Shown piece by piece: positions 33,541 through 42,442 of a DNA stretch of 64,000 bases; within the stretch, counting starts at the first letter, position 1, and every line of letters begins with the position of its first letter. Made by a program: the position numbers and the translations under genes. The notes beneath the pieces were generated by a model. It did no database searches, was not told the origin of the DNA, and saw nothing but the letters and a program-made list of their open reading frames with translations. The stretch is from the NCBI RefSeq assembly GCF_009834125.1, contig NZ_CP047146.1, forward strand, positions 7,720,501-7,784,500. The letters are read 5' to 3'. Origin of the DNA: Streptomyces sp. GS7 (GTDB lineage: Bacteria > Actinomycetota > Actinomycetes > Streptomycetales > Streptomycetaceae).

Positions 33541-34290
33541 CTAGATGCCGACCTCCTTGGTCACCAGCGCGATCGCCTCGTCCACGTCGTCGCTGATGTG
33601 GAACAGCTCCAGGTCGCGCGCAGACGCCTTCCCCTGGGCGACGAGGGTCTCGCGCAACCAGGCGACCAGACCGCTCCAGTAGTCCGTGCCGAACAGCACG
33701 ATCGGGAAGCGGGTGACCTTGCGGGTCTGGACGAGGGTCAGCGCCTCGAAGAGCTCGTCCAGGGTGCCGAGCCCGCCGGGGAGGACGACGAACCCGCGCG
33801 CGTACTTGACGAAGCAGGTCTTGCGGACGAAGAAGTAGCGGAAGTCGACCCCGAGGTTCACGTAGTCGTTCATCCCCTGCTCGAAGGGGAGCTCGATGCC
33901 GAGCCCGACGGAGGTCCCGCCGGCCTCACTGGCGCCCTTGTTGGCGGCCTCCATGGCGCCCGGACCGCCGCCGGTGATCACCGAGAAGCCGGCCTTCACC
34001 AGCGCCGCGCCGATACGCACCGCGGCGTCGTACTCCGTCGAACCGCGCGGCGTACGGGCCGAGCCGAAGACGCTCACGGCCGGGCCCAGCTCGGCCAGCG
34101 CGCCGAAGCCCTCCACGAACTCCGACTGGATGCGCATCACGCGCCAGGGGTCGGTGTGCACCCACTCGGAGGGGCCTTCGGAATCCAGCAGCCGCTGGTC
34201 CGTCGTGCCGGTCTGCACCTGGTCGTGACGGCGCAGTACAGGGCCCAGCCGCTGCTCCTCCGGGACGGGTGCTCCCTCGGGGTTGGCCAT
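33541..34290 (-). CDS. LOG-family (cytokinin riboside 5'-monophosphate phosphoribohydrolase-like) protein
   Basis: Encodes 249 residues of Rossmann fold with the LOG signature PGGLGTLDE (~170), plus SVFGSARTP (~75) and GGGPGAMEAAN (~107). LOG enzymes release adenine-type bases from nucleoside 5'-monophosphates; M. tuberculosis Rv1205 makes cytokinins and corresponds by position. ATG at 34290 follows GGAGGGAG; a longer frame to 34323 exists. It is read away from dapE on the same strand, 147 bases after it. Confidence 0.92.
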   Translation of the reverse strand: MANPEGAPVPEEQRLGPVLRRHDQVQTGTTDQRLLDSEGPSEWVHTDPWRVMRIQSEFVEGFGALAELGPAVSVFGSARTPRGSTEYDAAVRIGAALVKAGFSVITGGGPGAMEAANKGASEAGGTSVGLGIELPFEQGMNDYVNLGVDFRYFFVRKTCFVKYARGFVVLPGGLGTLDELFEALTLVQTRKVTRFPIVLFGTDYWSGLVAWLRETLVAQGKASARDLELFHISDDVDEAIALVTKEVGI

Positions 34291-34437
34291 GACGTGCTCC
34301 CTCCGCTGGCGATCGTTTGCCACTTCAGCGTAGATCCGCCCGCGTGAAGCGCAGGGGAATTCCGCCGGTATGCGATCGGTCGGCCGCCGGTCCGCCAGGT
34401 CGGCGTCGGCCGGTCCGGCGCGGAGGGGCGCCGGCGG

Positions 34438-35541
34438 TCAGTCCCCCGACGGCCGGTCGGTCAGCCAGGCGCGCAGCCGCTCCTCGCAGTGCAGGATCCG
34501 GGCGACCTCGACCCGCTCGTCCTTCTTGTGCGCGAGAAGGGAGTAGCCGGGGCCGTAGTTGACGGCCGGGACGCCCAGCGCGCTGAAGCGGGAGACGTCG
34601 GTCCAGCCGAACTTGGGCATCGCGGTGCCGCCGACGGCCTCCATGAACGCCTTGGCGGCCGGGTGGGCCAGGCCGGGCAGCGCGCCCGGGGAGTGGTCGT
34701 CCACGACGAACTCGTCCACGGGGCAGTCGGCGAAGACCTCGCGGACGTGCGCCACCGCCTCCTCGGGGCTGCGGTCGGGCGCGTAGCGGAAGTTGACGGT
34801 GACGGTGCAGGCGTCCGGGATGACGTTGTTGGCCACCCCGCCCTCGATCCGTACCGCGTTGAGGCCCTCGCGGTATTCCAGGCCGTCGATGACCGGGCGG
34901 CGCGGCTCGTAGGCGGCGAGCTTGGCCAGGATGGGGGCGGCGGCGTGGATCGCGTTGGCGCCCATCCAGCTGCGCGCGGAGTGCGCGCGCTCCCCGCTGG
35001 TGCGCAGCAGCACCCGCAGGGTGCCCTGGCAGCCGCCCTCCACCTGCCCGTCGGAGGGCTCCAGCAGGACGGCGAAGTCGCCGGCGAGCCAGTCGGGGTG
35101 GGCGTCGGCGACCTTGCCGAGGCCGTTGAGGTGCGCGGCGACCTCCTCGTTGTCGTAGAACACGAAGGTCAGGTCGCGGTTGGGGGCGGGGACGGTGGCG
35201 GCCATCCGCAGCTGGACGGCGACCCCGGACTTCATGTCGCAGGTGCCGCAGCCCCACAGGACGCCGTCCTCGTCGAGCCGGGAGGGCACGTTGTCCGCGA
35301 TCGGCACGGTGTCCAGGTGCCCGGCGAGCACCACCCGCTCGGGGCGGCCCAGGTTCGTCCGGGCCACGATGTTGTTGCCGTGGCGGTCGACGGTCAGGTG
35401 CGGCAGTGCGCGCAGGGCCTGCTCGACGGCGTCGGCGAGGTCCTTCTCGTTGCCGCTCTCGGACGGGAAGTCGACCAGCTGCGCGGTGAGCGCGGCCGAA
35501 TCGAGCGACAGGTCGAGGCCGGGGTGTGTGGAGCGCTCCAT
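34438..35541 (-). CDS. dapE: Succinyl-diaminopimelate desuccinylase
   Basis: Encodes 367 residues of M20 metallopeptidase family. Zinc ligands and the catalytic base are in AGHLDTVP (~74-76), CDMKSG (~101) and DNEEV (~131), and the C-terminal His in the conserved last part of the domain. It hydrolyses N-succinyl-LL-diaminopimelate in lysine and peptidoglycan precursor synthesis. The ATG at 35541 has no ribosome-binding site; TAGGGT ends 7 bases upstream, so the mRNA is probably leaderless. The gene corresponds to Rv1202. A DapC-like aminotransferase gene lies 1.8 kb away on the same strand. Confidence 0.94.
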   Translation of the reverse strand: MERSTHPGLDLSLDSAALTAQLVDFPSESGNEKDLADAVEQALRALPHLTVDRHGNNIVARTNLGRPERVVLAGHLDTVPIADNVPSRLDEDGVLWGCGTCDMKSGVAVQLRMAATVPAPNRDLTFVFYDNEEVAAHLNGLGKVADAHPDWLAGDFAVLLEPSDGQVEGGCQGTLRVLLRTSGERAHSARSWMGANAIHAAAPILAKLAAYEPRRPVIDGLEYREGLNAVRIEGGVANNVIPDACTVTVNFRYAPDRSPEEAVAHVREVFADCPVDEFVVDDHSPGALPGLAHPAAKAFMEAVGGTAMPKFGWTDVSRFSALGVPAVNYGPGYSLLAHKKDERVEVARILHCEERLRAWLTDRPSGD

Positions 35542-35548
35542 GGATCCG

Positions 35549-35575
35549 ACCCTATCGGCAGCCCTCCGGTACGTT
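35549..35575. promoter_or_regulatory. Compact divergent promoter with two leaderless -10 boxes
   Basis: Leftward TAGGGT (35549-35554) ends 7 bases before the dapE ATG; rightward TACGTT (35570-35575) ends 7 bases before the GTG at 35583. Only 41 bases separate the two start codons, so the two RNA polymerases must compete for overlapping DNA. Confidence 0.55.
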
Positions 35576-35582
35576 GGGCCTC

Positions 35583-36521
35583 GTGTCCGTCCAGCCCGTA
35601 TCCCGCCCCCGCCGCAAGCGCCTGTGGCGTACGTTCGCGGCCTTCGCCGTCCTCCTCGGGGTGGCCGGCTATCTCCTGGTGCAGTACGTCACCAGCGGCC
35701 CCGGGGCACCGCGCTGCACGGTACGCGTCCAGGGAGACGGCGACCCGTACGAGCTGACCCCGGAGCAGGCCGCGAACGCCGCGACGATCTCCGCGGTGGC
35801 GTCTTCGCGGGGGCTCCCGGAGCGGGCGGTGACCATCGCGCTGGCCACCGCGATGCAGGAGTCGGGGTTGCGCAACATCAATTTCGGTGACCGGGATTCG
35901 GTCGGCCTTTTCCAGCAGCGGCCGTCCCAGGACTGGGGCACCGTGAAACAGATCATGGACCCGGTCTATTCGGCCGGGGAGTTCTACCGGCATCTGGCGA
36001 AAGTGCCCGGCTATTCCCGGCTGCCGCTGACCGTCGCCGCGCAGAAGGTGCAGCGCAGCGGCTATCCGCAGGCGTACGCCAAGCACGAGGCGAATGCCTC
36101 GCTGCTGACCGGCGCGCTGACCGGCCGCAACGGCGACGCGATGAGCTGCACCGCCAGCCACCCGGTGGACAGCGCCGGGCCGGACGGCGTATCGAAGGTG
36201 CGGGAGAAGCTGGTACGGGAATTCGGTTCCGACGTGCTGCCGCCCGCGAACGGCGGCACGGGGCGCGACGCGGCCGGCGGGCGGGGGCTGACGGTACCGG
36301 TGGAGCGGTACCAGTACGGCACGGCGAACGCGGACAACGCCCGGCAGCGCGGCTGGCAGTTGGCGACCTGGGCGCTGGCCCACTCGGCCGAGCTGCACAT
36401 CGAACAGATCTCTTACGCGGACCGCACGTGGACGGCGGCCGATTCCGGGAAGGGCTGGCAGCACAGGGGGTCCGGCCCCGAAACAACCGCGGGCGACGTT
36501 CGTATCATCACCGCGCAGTAG
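35583..36521 (+). CDS. Membrane-anchored lysozyme/transglycosylase-like protein
   Basis: Encodes 312 residues. Basic N-terminus and one membrane helix (about 16-38) anchor an external domain. It contains TAMQESGLRNINFGDRDSVG and LFQQRPSQDWGT, typical of the lytic-transglycosylase-like fold with the Glu of QESGL as catalytic candidate (~92). Homologues are often mislabelled heavy-metal transporters. It probably acts on peptidoglycan; activity is not proven. The GTG at 35583 is leaderless-type (TACGTT 7 bases upstream), with no ribosome-binding site. Confidence 0.83.
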   Translation: MSVQPVSRPRRKRLWRTFAAFAVLLGVAGYLLVQYVTSGPGAPRCTVRVQGDGDPYELTPEQAANAATISAVASSRGLPERAVTIALATAMQESGLRNINFGDRDSVGLFQQRPSQDWGTVKQIMDPVYSAGEFYRHLAKVPGYSRLPLTVAAQKVQRSGYPQAYAKHEANASLLTGALTGRNGDAMSCTASHPVDSAGPDGVSKVREKLVREFGSDVLPPANGGTGRDAAGGRGLTVPVERYQYGTANADNARQRGWQLATWALAHSAELHIEQISYADRTWTAADSGKGWQHRGSGPETTAGDVRIITAQ

Positions 36522-36825
36522 GTTACCGAGTCCCCCGGAAGGGGCGCGCGGCGTCAATTTCCCTTTCCCGTCCGGGATTTCACCTGGTTGCCGCCGTATC
36601 CTCCGCCAATTGCCTTGCGTTTAAGGGGCTGTGACCTTTCCGCGCGGCTTCGGGACGTACGCAAATCGCTCAGCTTTACCCAGAGCAGATTATGCGACAC
36701 GTTGCCAGTTCTTTACCGGAGTTCACCGCAACCTGCGGGCACTTGACGCGGTAGTCAGTGCGTCCGCCCGGCGGACATGGCACATCTGTCAGAAGTACGA
36801 AGTCCTTCTCCGTAAAAGGAGCACC
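36522..36825. other. 304-base intergenic region, AT-richer
   Basis: Between two rightward genes. It is poorer in GC than the surrounding sequence and must carry the promoter of the 36826 gene. I saw TTGACGCGG near 36743 as a possible -35 element but no convincing -10, and no gene or hairpin. Confidence 0.35.
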
Positions 36826-37281
36826 ATGTCCCTCCCCGTTACGCGTCGGATCGCCCGAGCCGCCCTGCTGATCGCAGCGGGCGCCGCTCCCGTGGTCGCT
36901 GCGGCCGGTTCCGCGAGCGCCGTGAGCCTGCCCCCTCAAGGCAACGAGATGGGCGGGCTGAGCACGCTGGACTCGGCGAGCACCGGCAAGGCCCTGGACT
37001 CGCAGGCGCAGAAGGGCGTCGGGGTGGTCAACGCGACCGGCAACGAGGCCGAGCGCACCCTCGCGCCGGCGCTGGTGAGGACCCTGGCCCCGGCCGTCGT
37101 GGAGACCACCCCGGTGGCCCAGGACGCCGCCCACAGGGCGGAGGGCATGGCCCGTCCGATCGCGCAGAAGGGCGCCGCGACCGAGCAGGCGCTGCCGGAG
37201 GAGGCCGGGGGCCTGCTCGGCCGCCTGGTGGTGCCGGCGGCCCAGACCCTGATCGGCGGGGTGCCGGTCGACAACAACTGA
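36826..37281 (+). CDS. Small secreted protein
   Basis: Encodes 151 residues with a Sec-type signal peptide (basic MSLPVTRRIARAA, hydrophobic core, cleavage likely after ASA near residue 33). The mature part is a low-complexity helical protein rich in Ala, Gln and Thr, without cysteines or catalytic motifs. Homologues in Streptomyces are sometimes labelled ATP-binding protein without visible basis. ATG at 36826 follows AAAAGGAG. Function unknown; an envelope or surface role is likely from secretion only. Confidence 0.78.
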   Translation: MSLPVTRRIARAALLIAAGAAPVVAAAGSASAVSLPPQGNEMGGLSTLDSASTGKALDSQAQKGVGVVNATGNEAERTLAPALVRTLAPAVVETTPVAQDAAHRAEGMARPIAQKGAATEQALPEEAGGLLGRLVVPAAQTLIGGVPVDNN

Positions 37282-37300
37282 CCCACCGGCGCCGACCGTC

Positions 37301-37342
37301 GCGCGGGGGCCCGGGGATCGTGCTCTCCCCGGGCCCCCGCGC
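37301..37342. terminator. 16-bp GC-only hairpin between convergent genes
   Basis: GCGCGGGGGCCCGGGG (37301-37316) pairs perfectly with CCCCGGGCCCCCGCGC (37327-37342) across a 10-base loop; it can end transcription from both the secreted-protein gene and the aminotransferase gene. Confidence 0.85.
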
Positions 37343-37364
37343 GCGGTGTGCGTCCGGTCCGCGG

Positions 37365-38492
37365 TCAGTCCGCGAGGCGGCGTACCGCGGCCTCGACCCG
37401 CTCGTCGGTGGCGGTGAACGCGATCCGTACGAACCGCTCCCCCGCCGCGCCGTAGAAGTCGCCGGGGGCGACCAGGATGCCGCGCTTGGCGAGGTCGCCG
37501 ACGGTGTCCCAGCACGGTTCGTCGCGGGTCGCCCAGAGGTAGAGCGACGCCTCGCTGTGCTCGATGCGGAAGCCCGCGGCCTCGAAGGCGGTGCGCAGCG
37601 CGGTCCGGCGGCGGGCGTAGCGCGCGCGCTGCTCGGCGACGTGGGCGGTGTCGCCGAGCGCGGCGACGGTGGCGGCCTGGATCGGCGCGGCGACCATCAT
37701 TCCGCCGTGCTTGCGGATCTGGAGCAGATCGCCGAGGACTGCCGCGTCGCCCACCAGGAACGCGGAGCGGTAGCCGGCGAGGTTGGAGCGCTTGGACAGG
37801 GAGTGCACGGCGACGATGCCGTCGTACGAGCCGCCGCAGACGTCCGGGTGCAGGACGGAGACCGGGTCGGCCTCCCAGCCCAGTTCGACGTAGCACTCGT
37901 CGCTGAAGAGCAGTACGCCGTGCTCGCGCGCCCAGGCCACCGTGCGCCGCAGTTCCTCGGCGGTCAGCACCCGGCCGGTGGGGTTGGAGGGCGAGTTGAG
38001 CCAGAGCAGCTTGAGGCCGGCCGGGTCCAGCTCCGTCGGCTCGTCGTAGACGACCGGCTCGGCGCCGGCCAGGCGGGCGCCGACCTCGTACGTCGGGTAG
38101 GCCAGCCGCGGGTAGGCCACCTTGTCGCCCGGACCCAGGCCCAGCTGGGTCGGCAGCCAGGCGACCAGTTCCTTGGAGCCGACCACCGGCAGCACGTTGG
38201 TGTGCGCCAGGCCGCGGGCGCCGAGGCGGTCGGCGGCCCAGCCGGTGAGCGCGTCGCGGAGCGCGGCCGTCCCCCACACCGTCGGATAGCCGGGGCTGTC
38301 GGCCGCGTCGGTCAGCGCCTGCCGGACCAGCGCGGGCACCGGGTCGACCGGGGTGCCGACGGACAGGTCCACGATGCCGTCGGCGTGCGCGGCGGCGGTG
38401 GCCTTGTAGGGCTCCAGGCGGTCCCAGGGGAAGACCGGAAGGCGGTCGCTGAGCGGTTCCCCTGACGGATGGCGGGATGAGACTGCGCCCAC
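37365..38492 (-). CDS. dapC: Succinyldiaminopimelate transaminase (aminotransferase class I)
   Basis: Encodes 375 residues of fold-type I PLP enzyme. The PLP lysine is in SLSKRSN (Lys near 231), with NSPSNPTG, FSDECY and the C-terminal Arg region intact. Context with ferredoxin upstream matches Rv1178-Rv1177 (DapC, FdxC), so it most likely transfers an amino group in diaminopimelate synthesis. GTG at 38492 follows GAAAGAGAG. It follows the ferredoxin gene on the same strand with about 190 bases between them. Confidence 0.9.
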   Translation of the reverse strand: MGAVSSRHPSGEPLSDRLPVFPWDRLEPYKATAAAHADGIVDLSVGTPVDPVPALVRQALTDAADSPGYPTVWGTAALRDALTGWAADRLGARGLAHTNVLPVVGSKELVAWLPTQLGLGPGDKVAYPRLAYPTYEVGARLAGAEPVVYDEPTELDPAGLKLLWLNSPSNPTGRVLTAEELRRTVAWAREHGVLLFSDECYVELGWEADPVSVLHPDVCGGSYDGIVAVHSLSKRSNLAGYRSAFLVGDAAVLGDLLQIRKHGGMMVAAPIQAATVAALGDTAHVAEQRARYARRRTALRTAFEAAGFRIEHSEASLYLWATRDEPCWDTVGDLAKRGILVAPGDFYGAAGERFVRIAFTATDERVEAAVRRLAD

Positions 38493-38679
38493 GGTGCTCT
38501 CTTTCTCGTACGGGGTGACGCGGCGGACGTCGGCGCGCGAAAACGCCTCGGTCCCGTACGGCGGGCAGGCCGTACGGGACCGCGCGGCGCCGTGCGACCT
38601 TCCCCGCCGGCGCTGGGGGCAGCCCCAGCGGCCTCGGGGGCAAGAGGGAGCGGGCAGGCTCCCCCTCGGCCCCCGGGTG

Positions 38680-39000
38680 TTACTGGTTCTGCGGCGGCAG
38701 CGCAGCGATGAAGGGGTGGTCGCGCTCGATCAGGCCGAGCTTGCTGGCACCACCGGGCGAGCCGAGCTCGTCGAAGAACTCGACGTTCGCCTTGTAGTAG
38801 TCCTTCCACTCTTCCGGAGTGTCGTCCTCGTAGAAGATCGCCTCCACCGGGCAGACCGGCTCACACGCACCACAGTCGACACATTCGTCCGGGTGGATGT
38901 ACAGAGACCGGGAGCCCTCGTAGATGCAGTCGACGGGGCACTCCTCGATGCATGCCTTGTCCTTGACGTCGACACAAGGCTGCGCGATGACGTAGGTCAC
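38680..39000 (-). CDS. fdxA: Seven-iron ferredoxin
   Basis: Encodes 106 residues. Cys9, Cys17 and Cys50 fit the 3Fe-4S cluster, and Cys21, Cys40, Cys43 and Cys46 the 4Fe-4S cluster; Cys25 is extra. The length and C-terminal extension are typical of FdxA/FdxC. It is an electron carrier; partners are unknown. GTG at 39000 follows GAGGAAC. The C-terminal tail (LIERDHPFIAALPPQNQ) is typical of actinobacterial forms. Confidence 0.95.
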   Translation of the reverse strand: MTYVIAQPCVDVKDKACIEECPVDCIYEGSRSLYIHPDECVDCGACEPVCPVEAIFYEDDTPEEWKDYYKANVEFFDELGSPGGASKLGLIERDHPFIAALPPQNQ

Positions 39001-39143
39001 GCTGTCGTTCCTCCTCGGTAGGGCCGGCGGACCGGATTGTCAGGACCGCCGTTGGGCGCGCGGGAGCGCGGCGTCGTCGATGCCCGCCACCTAGTATCTC
39101 CGTTCCCGGGCAGGAGACGAACAAGAGGGGCGGTTGGAGAGCG

Positions 39144-40244
39144 ATGGAATTCCTCGCCGGTGGTCGCGCGGAGGTCCGGATCACCCGGGCTGATGTGGGA
39201 AAGAGGGTATCCGTGCGGCGCCTGACCGGGGCCCGCGCGGGGGAGCCGGCGTTCACGGACGCGGTCGGCGTTCTCACATCCTGGGACGAGGGTGTGCTGA
39301 GCATCACACGGCGCGACGGCGAATGCGTACGGATCGAGGAGTCCTCGCTGGTAGCGGCCAAGGTCGTGCCCGCGGCACCGGCCCGCAGAAAGGTCCCGGC
39401 TGCCCGGGTACGGGAGCTCCAGGAGGTCGCCGCCCGGGGTTGGCCGGCCGTCGAGACAGAACATCTCGGTGAGTGGACACTGCGGGCTTCAGTGCAGGAG
39501 GTGCCTTCAGTGCAGGAGGTGCCTTCAGTGCAGGAGGTGCCGTGCGAAGCACGTCCTGGAGGGGTGGTGGCCGGGCGACGGGTGGGCTTCACCCGCCGGG
39601 CCAACTCCGTACTGGCGCTCGGCAGCCCCGGTGTCCCCCTGGACGAGGCGCTGGCCCGGACCGCCCGGTGGTACGGCGCGCGCGGGCTGCCCCCGGTCAT
39701 CGCCGTCGCCACCGGCCGGCCCGACGCCGGCGACCCGCTGGCCGCGGAGCTGGCCGCACGCGGCTGGCGGGACGAGGCGCACACCTCCGTACGGATCTCG
39801 GCGCTGGCACCGCTCGCGGACACCGGGGCGGACACCTCGCGGGTGGTCCTCTCCCGGGAGCCGGACGCCGGGTGGCTCGGGCTCTACAACCGGACCGGGG
39901 AGCCCTCGGCGGTGGCGCTGCGGGTGCTCACCGGCGGGCCGTCGGTGTGGTTCGCGAGCGTGCCCGCCGCGGACGGCGGCACGGCGGCGATCGGGCGGCT
40001 GGTGGTCGACGGCCGTTGGGCGGGCTTCGCCGCCGTGGAGGTGGCGCCCGCGCAGCGGCGCGGGGGGCTGGCCACACTGGTGATGGCGGCGCTCGCCGAA
40101 CGCGCCCTCCAGGAGGGTGCGTCGGCGGCGTACCTCCAGGTCGAGGCGGACAACGCGGACGCCCTCGCGCTGTACGACGGGCTCGGGTTCACCGAGCACC
40201 ACCGCTACCACTACCGGCGCGGCCCGGCGGCCGACGCCGGCTGA
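39144..40244 (+). CDS. GNAT-family N-acetyltransferase with internal SVQEVP triplicate
   Basis: Encodes 366 residues. The N-terminal ~85 residues are a beta-rich domain; the C-terminal part (~200-360) is a GNAT domain with the acetyl-CoA loop (APAQRRGGLATLVMAALAE) and the motif B region YLQVEADNADALALYDGLGF. Between them the protein carries SVQEVP three times in a row (~115-132), encoded by 18-bp perfect repeats. ATG at 39144 follows GGAGAG. Substrate unknown. It is divergent from the ferredoxin gene and followed by the SirB1-like gene. Confidence 0.85.
   Translation: MEFLAGGRAEVRITRADVGKRVSVRRLTGARAGEPAFTDAVGVLTSWDEGVLSITRRDGECVRIEESSLVAAKVVPAAPARRKVPAARVRELQEVAARGWPAVETEHLGEWTLRASVQEVPSVQEVPSVQEVPCEARPGGVVAGRRVGFTRRANSVLALGSPGVPLDEALARTARWYGARGLPPVIAVATGRPDAGDPLAAELAARGWRDEAHTSVRISALAPLADTGADTSRVVLSREPDAGWLGLYNRTGEPSAVALRVLTGGPSVWFASVPAADGGTAAIGRLVVDGRWAGFAAVEVAPAQRRGGLATLVMAALAERALQEGASAAYLQVEADNADALALYDGLGFTEHHRYHYRRGPAADAG
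39487..39540 (+). repeat. Three perfect 18-bp tandem repeats inside the acetyltransferase gene
   Basis: CTTCAGTGCAGGAGGTGC is present three times in direct succession without mismatch. The unit length is a multiple of three, so copy-number changes keep the frame. Each unit contains AGGAGGTG, an SD-like sequence. Confidence 0.95.
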
Positions 40245-40261
40245 GGAGGTGTCCGTCCCGT

Positions 40262-41140
40262 ATGGGTGAGCAAGCGGAGCGGGGCCGGGAGCCGGAGCCC
40301 GGGCGGGAGGCGGCGCGCGAGGAGCGGCGGCGGCAGTTCGCGGCGGCGGCGCGCGAGGAGCGGCCCGACCTCGCGCTGCTGTGCCTGCTGATCGCCGCCG
40401 AGGCAGATCCGTCGCTGGACCAGGCGGGCATCGACGCCGCGCAGATCGAGCTGGACCGGCTGGCCGGCCTGCTCCCCTACCAACCGGCCGGCGGCCCCGG
40501 AGCCTGGGCCCGCAACGTCGGCGAGCTGCTCGGCACCCGGCACGGCTTCGGCGGCTCGGCCGGCGACTACCGGCGGCTGGAGTCGTCGCTGCTCCACGAG
40601 GTGCTGCGGCGGCGCCGAGGGCTGCCGATCCTGCTGTCCGTGGTGTGGACGGAGGTCGCGCGGCGGGCCGGGGCACCGGTGTACGGGGTGGCGCTGCCCG
40701 GCCACTTCGTCGTCGGCTTCGGGGACCCGGGCGGCCGGCACGTCCTCGCCGACCCGTTCGAGGGCGGGCGGCCGCTCGCCGACCAGGACGCGGCCATGAT
40801 CGTCGCGGGGGCGACCGGCGAGGCGCTGTCGCCGGCGATGCTCAGCCCGGCCGGCCCGCTGGAGATCGTCCAGCGCATCCTCAACAACATCCAGGCCTGG
40901 GCCCAGGCCCGGCCGGAGCACAGCGCGGTCCAGCTGTGGGCGCTGGACCTGTCCCTGCTGCTGCCCGCCCATCCGGCGCGGCTGCGCCACGAGCGTGCGC
41001 AACTCCTCGTCCAGCGGGGCGAGTTCCTGGCCGGTGCGGCCGAGCTGGAGGAGTACGCGCGGGTGGTGGAGCCGGTGCAGCCGGCCGCCGCGACGGCGCT
41101 GCGGCGGGAGGCGGCGGCGGCCCGGGCCCGGCTCAACTGA
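40262..41140 (+). CDS. SirB1/transglutaminase-like family protein
   Basis: Encodes 292 residues. The N-terminal ~25 residues are charged; the core has LEIPLGLPILLSVVWTEVARR-type elements (here LRRRRGLPILLSVVWTEVA), VYGVALPGHFVVGF and the DPFEGG motif of the SirB1 N-terminal (PF13369) family, followed by TPR-like helices. The Cys of classical transglutaminases is not obvious. Function unknown, possibly protein-protein interaction. ATG at 40262 stands 12 bases after GGAGGTG, just past the acetyltransferase stop, so the genes are probably one operon. Confidence 0.85.
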   Translation: MGEQAERGREPEPGREAAREERRRQFAAAAREERPDLALLCLLIAAEADPSLDQAGIDAAQIELDRLAGLLPYQPAGGPGAWARNVGELLGTRHGFGGSAGDYRRLESSLLHEVLRRRRGLPILLSVVWTEVARRAGAPVYGVALPGHFVVGFGDPGGRHVLADPFEGGRPLADQDAAMIVAGATGEALSPAMLSPAGPLEIVQRILNNIQAWAQARPEHSAVQLWALDLSLLLPAHPARLRHERAQLLVQRGEFLAGAAELEEYARVVEPVQPAAATALRREAAAARARLN

Positions 41141-41184
41141 GGGGCGCCGGCGCCGCGCGGCGCCGTACGGCCGCGGCCGGGCGG

Positions 41185-42306
41185 TCAGGCCGCCGCGGAC
41201 CGGGGCACCGCCTGCCGCGCCTCCTGCGCCGAGGTCCGGCGGACGACCAGCACCGTCGCGTCGTCCTTCAGGTCGCCGCCGGTGAACTCCTCCAGGTCCG
41301 TGCGGAGCGTACGGGCCAGATCGGCGGGCGCCAGGTGGGTCCAGCGGGCGAGGCGGTCGGCCAGCGGGTAGAAGTCGCCGCCGGTGCCGCGGGCCTCGGT
41401 GACGCCGTCCGTGCACAGCACCGCCCAGTCGCCGGGCTCCCGGTGGACGCGGACGCTTCGCCGGGGCTCGCCGCCGAGCGTGCCCAGGCCCAGGGGCAGC
41501 CCGCCCTCGCCGTCGCGGCGCTCGTGGACCCGGCCGCCGCGCACCAGGTAGTACGGGATGTGGCCGCACGACAGCACCCGGGCCCGGTCCGTGCCGCGCA
41601 CCTCCACCAGCAGGGCGGTGACGAAGCGCTCGTCGGTGCCCTCCTCGGCGGAGCGGGCGTTGTAGCGGGTCAGCGCCTGCTCCATGCGGTCGGCGACCCC
41701 CTCCAGCGACTCCTGGTACTGCGCCGCCTCGCGGAACGACGCCAGCACCTCCAGGCCCGCGCCGATCGCCGGCATGCCCTTGCCCTGGACGTCGCCGATC
41801 ATCAGCCGCATCCCGTGCGGGGTGTCGACGGCCTCGTAGATGTCGCCGCCGACCCGGGCGCCCTCCTGGGCGGAAACGTAGAAGCCGTACGCCTCCAGGG
41901 AGCCGGCGCGCAGCGGCAGCTCGCGCAGCATCGCCCGCTGCACGGTGTCGGCGACGAGGCTGGTGCGGGCGTGCAGCGCCTCGCGCTCCAGGCGGGTACG
42001 GCACAGCACCAGGGCGAAGACGCCCACCAGGAAGGCCCCGAAGACGCCGACGACCCGGCTGGCCGGGGCCCAGTCCGGCACCGTCAGCAGATCGACGTAG
42101 GTGAGGCAGACGACGTAGACGACCGCCACCAGCAGCGTTCGGTGGTACGAGCAGCGCAGTGCGGCGACCAGCGGGGCGATCCCCATGAAGGCCGAGATGT
42201 GCAGCTCCGGGCCGGTCGTCGCATCCACCGTCGCGACGACGAGGATGGCGAGGATCAGCAGCACCGGAGTGAGCGGGCCGTCCTCCGGCGGGCGGTGGGC
42301 AGGCAT
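41185..42306 (-). CDS. PP2C/SpoIIE-type serine phosphatase with membrane domain
   Basis: Encodes 373 residues. About four membrane segments occupy residues ~12-100, then a PP2C SpoIIE domain begins (GARVGGDIYEAVDTP, DVQGKGMPA, CGHIPYYLV, CTDGVTEARG, DLKDDATVLVV), with the Asp residues that bind two Mn/Mg ions present. Such proteins dephosphorylate anti-sigma antagonists or other phospho-Ser targets; the partner is unknown and no anti-anti-sigma gene is adjacent. It converges with the SirB1-like gene. Confidence 0.9.
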   Translation of the reverse strand: MPAHRPPEDGPLTPVLLILAILVVATVDATTGPELHISAFMGIAPLVAALRCSYHRTLLVAVVYVVCLTYVDLLTVPDWAPASRVVGVFGAFLVGVFALVLCRTRLEREALHARTSLVADTVQRAMLRELPLRAGSLEAYGFYVSAQEGARVGGDIYEAVDTPHGMRLMIGDVQGKGMPAIGAGLEVLASFREAAQYQESLEGVADRMEQALTRYNARSAEEGTDERFVTALLVEVRGTDRARVLSCGHIPYYLVRGGRVHERRDGEGGLPLGLGTLGGEPRRSVRVHREPGDWAVLCTDGVTEARGTGGDFYPLADRLARWTHLAPADLARTLRTDLEEFTGGDLKDDATVLVVRRTSAQEARQAVPRSAAA

Positions 42307-42442
42307 GACACTTCAAGCCTGCGGGACGTCCCGCGGCCGCGCACAGGGGCGAAGGTCCGGCGCGCGGCACGGCCAAGGTCCTGGGAGCGGACGGGGCCGG
42401 GGGCGGGGGCGGCGGATCAGGGCCCGTGCAACGGGCCAGGGG

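Noticed and set aside
39487..39540. CRISPR-like array
   Set aside because: Repeats are directly adjacent without spacers, lie in frame within an acetyltransferase gene, and there are no cas genes.
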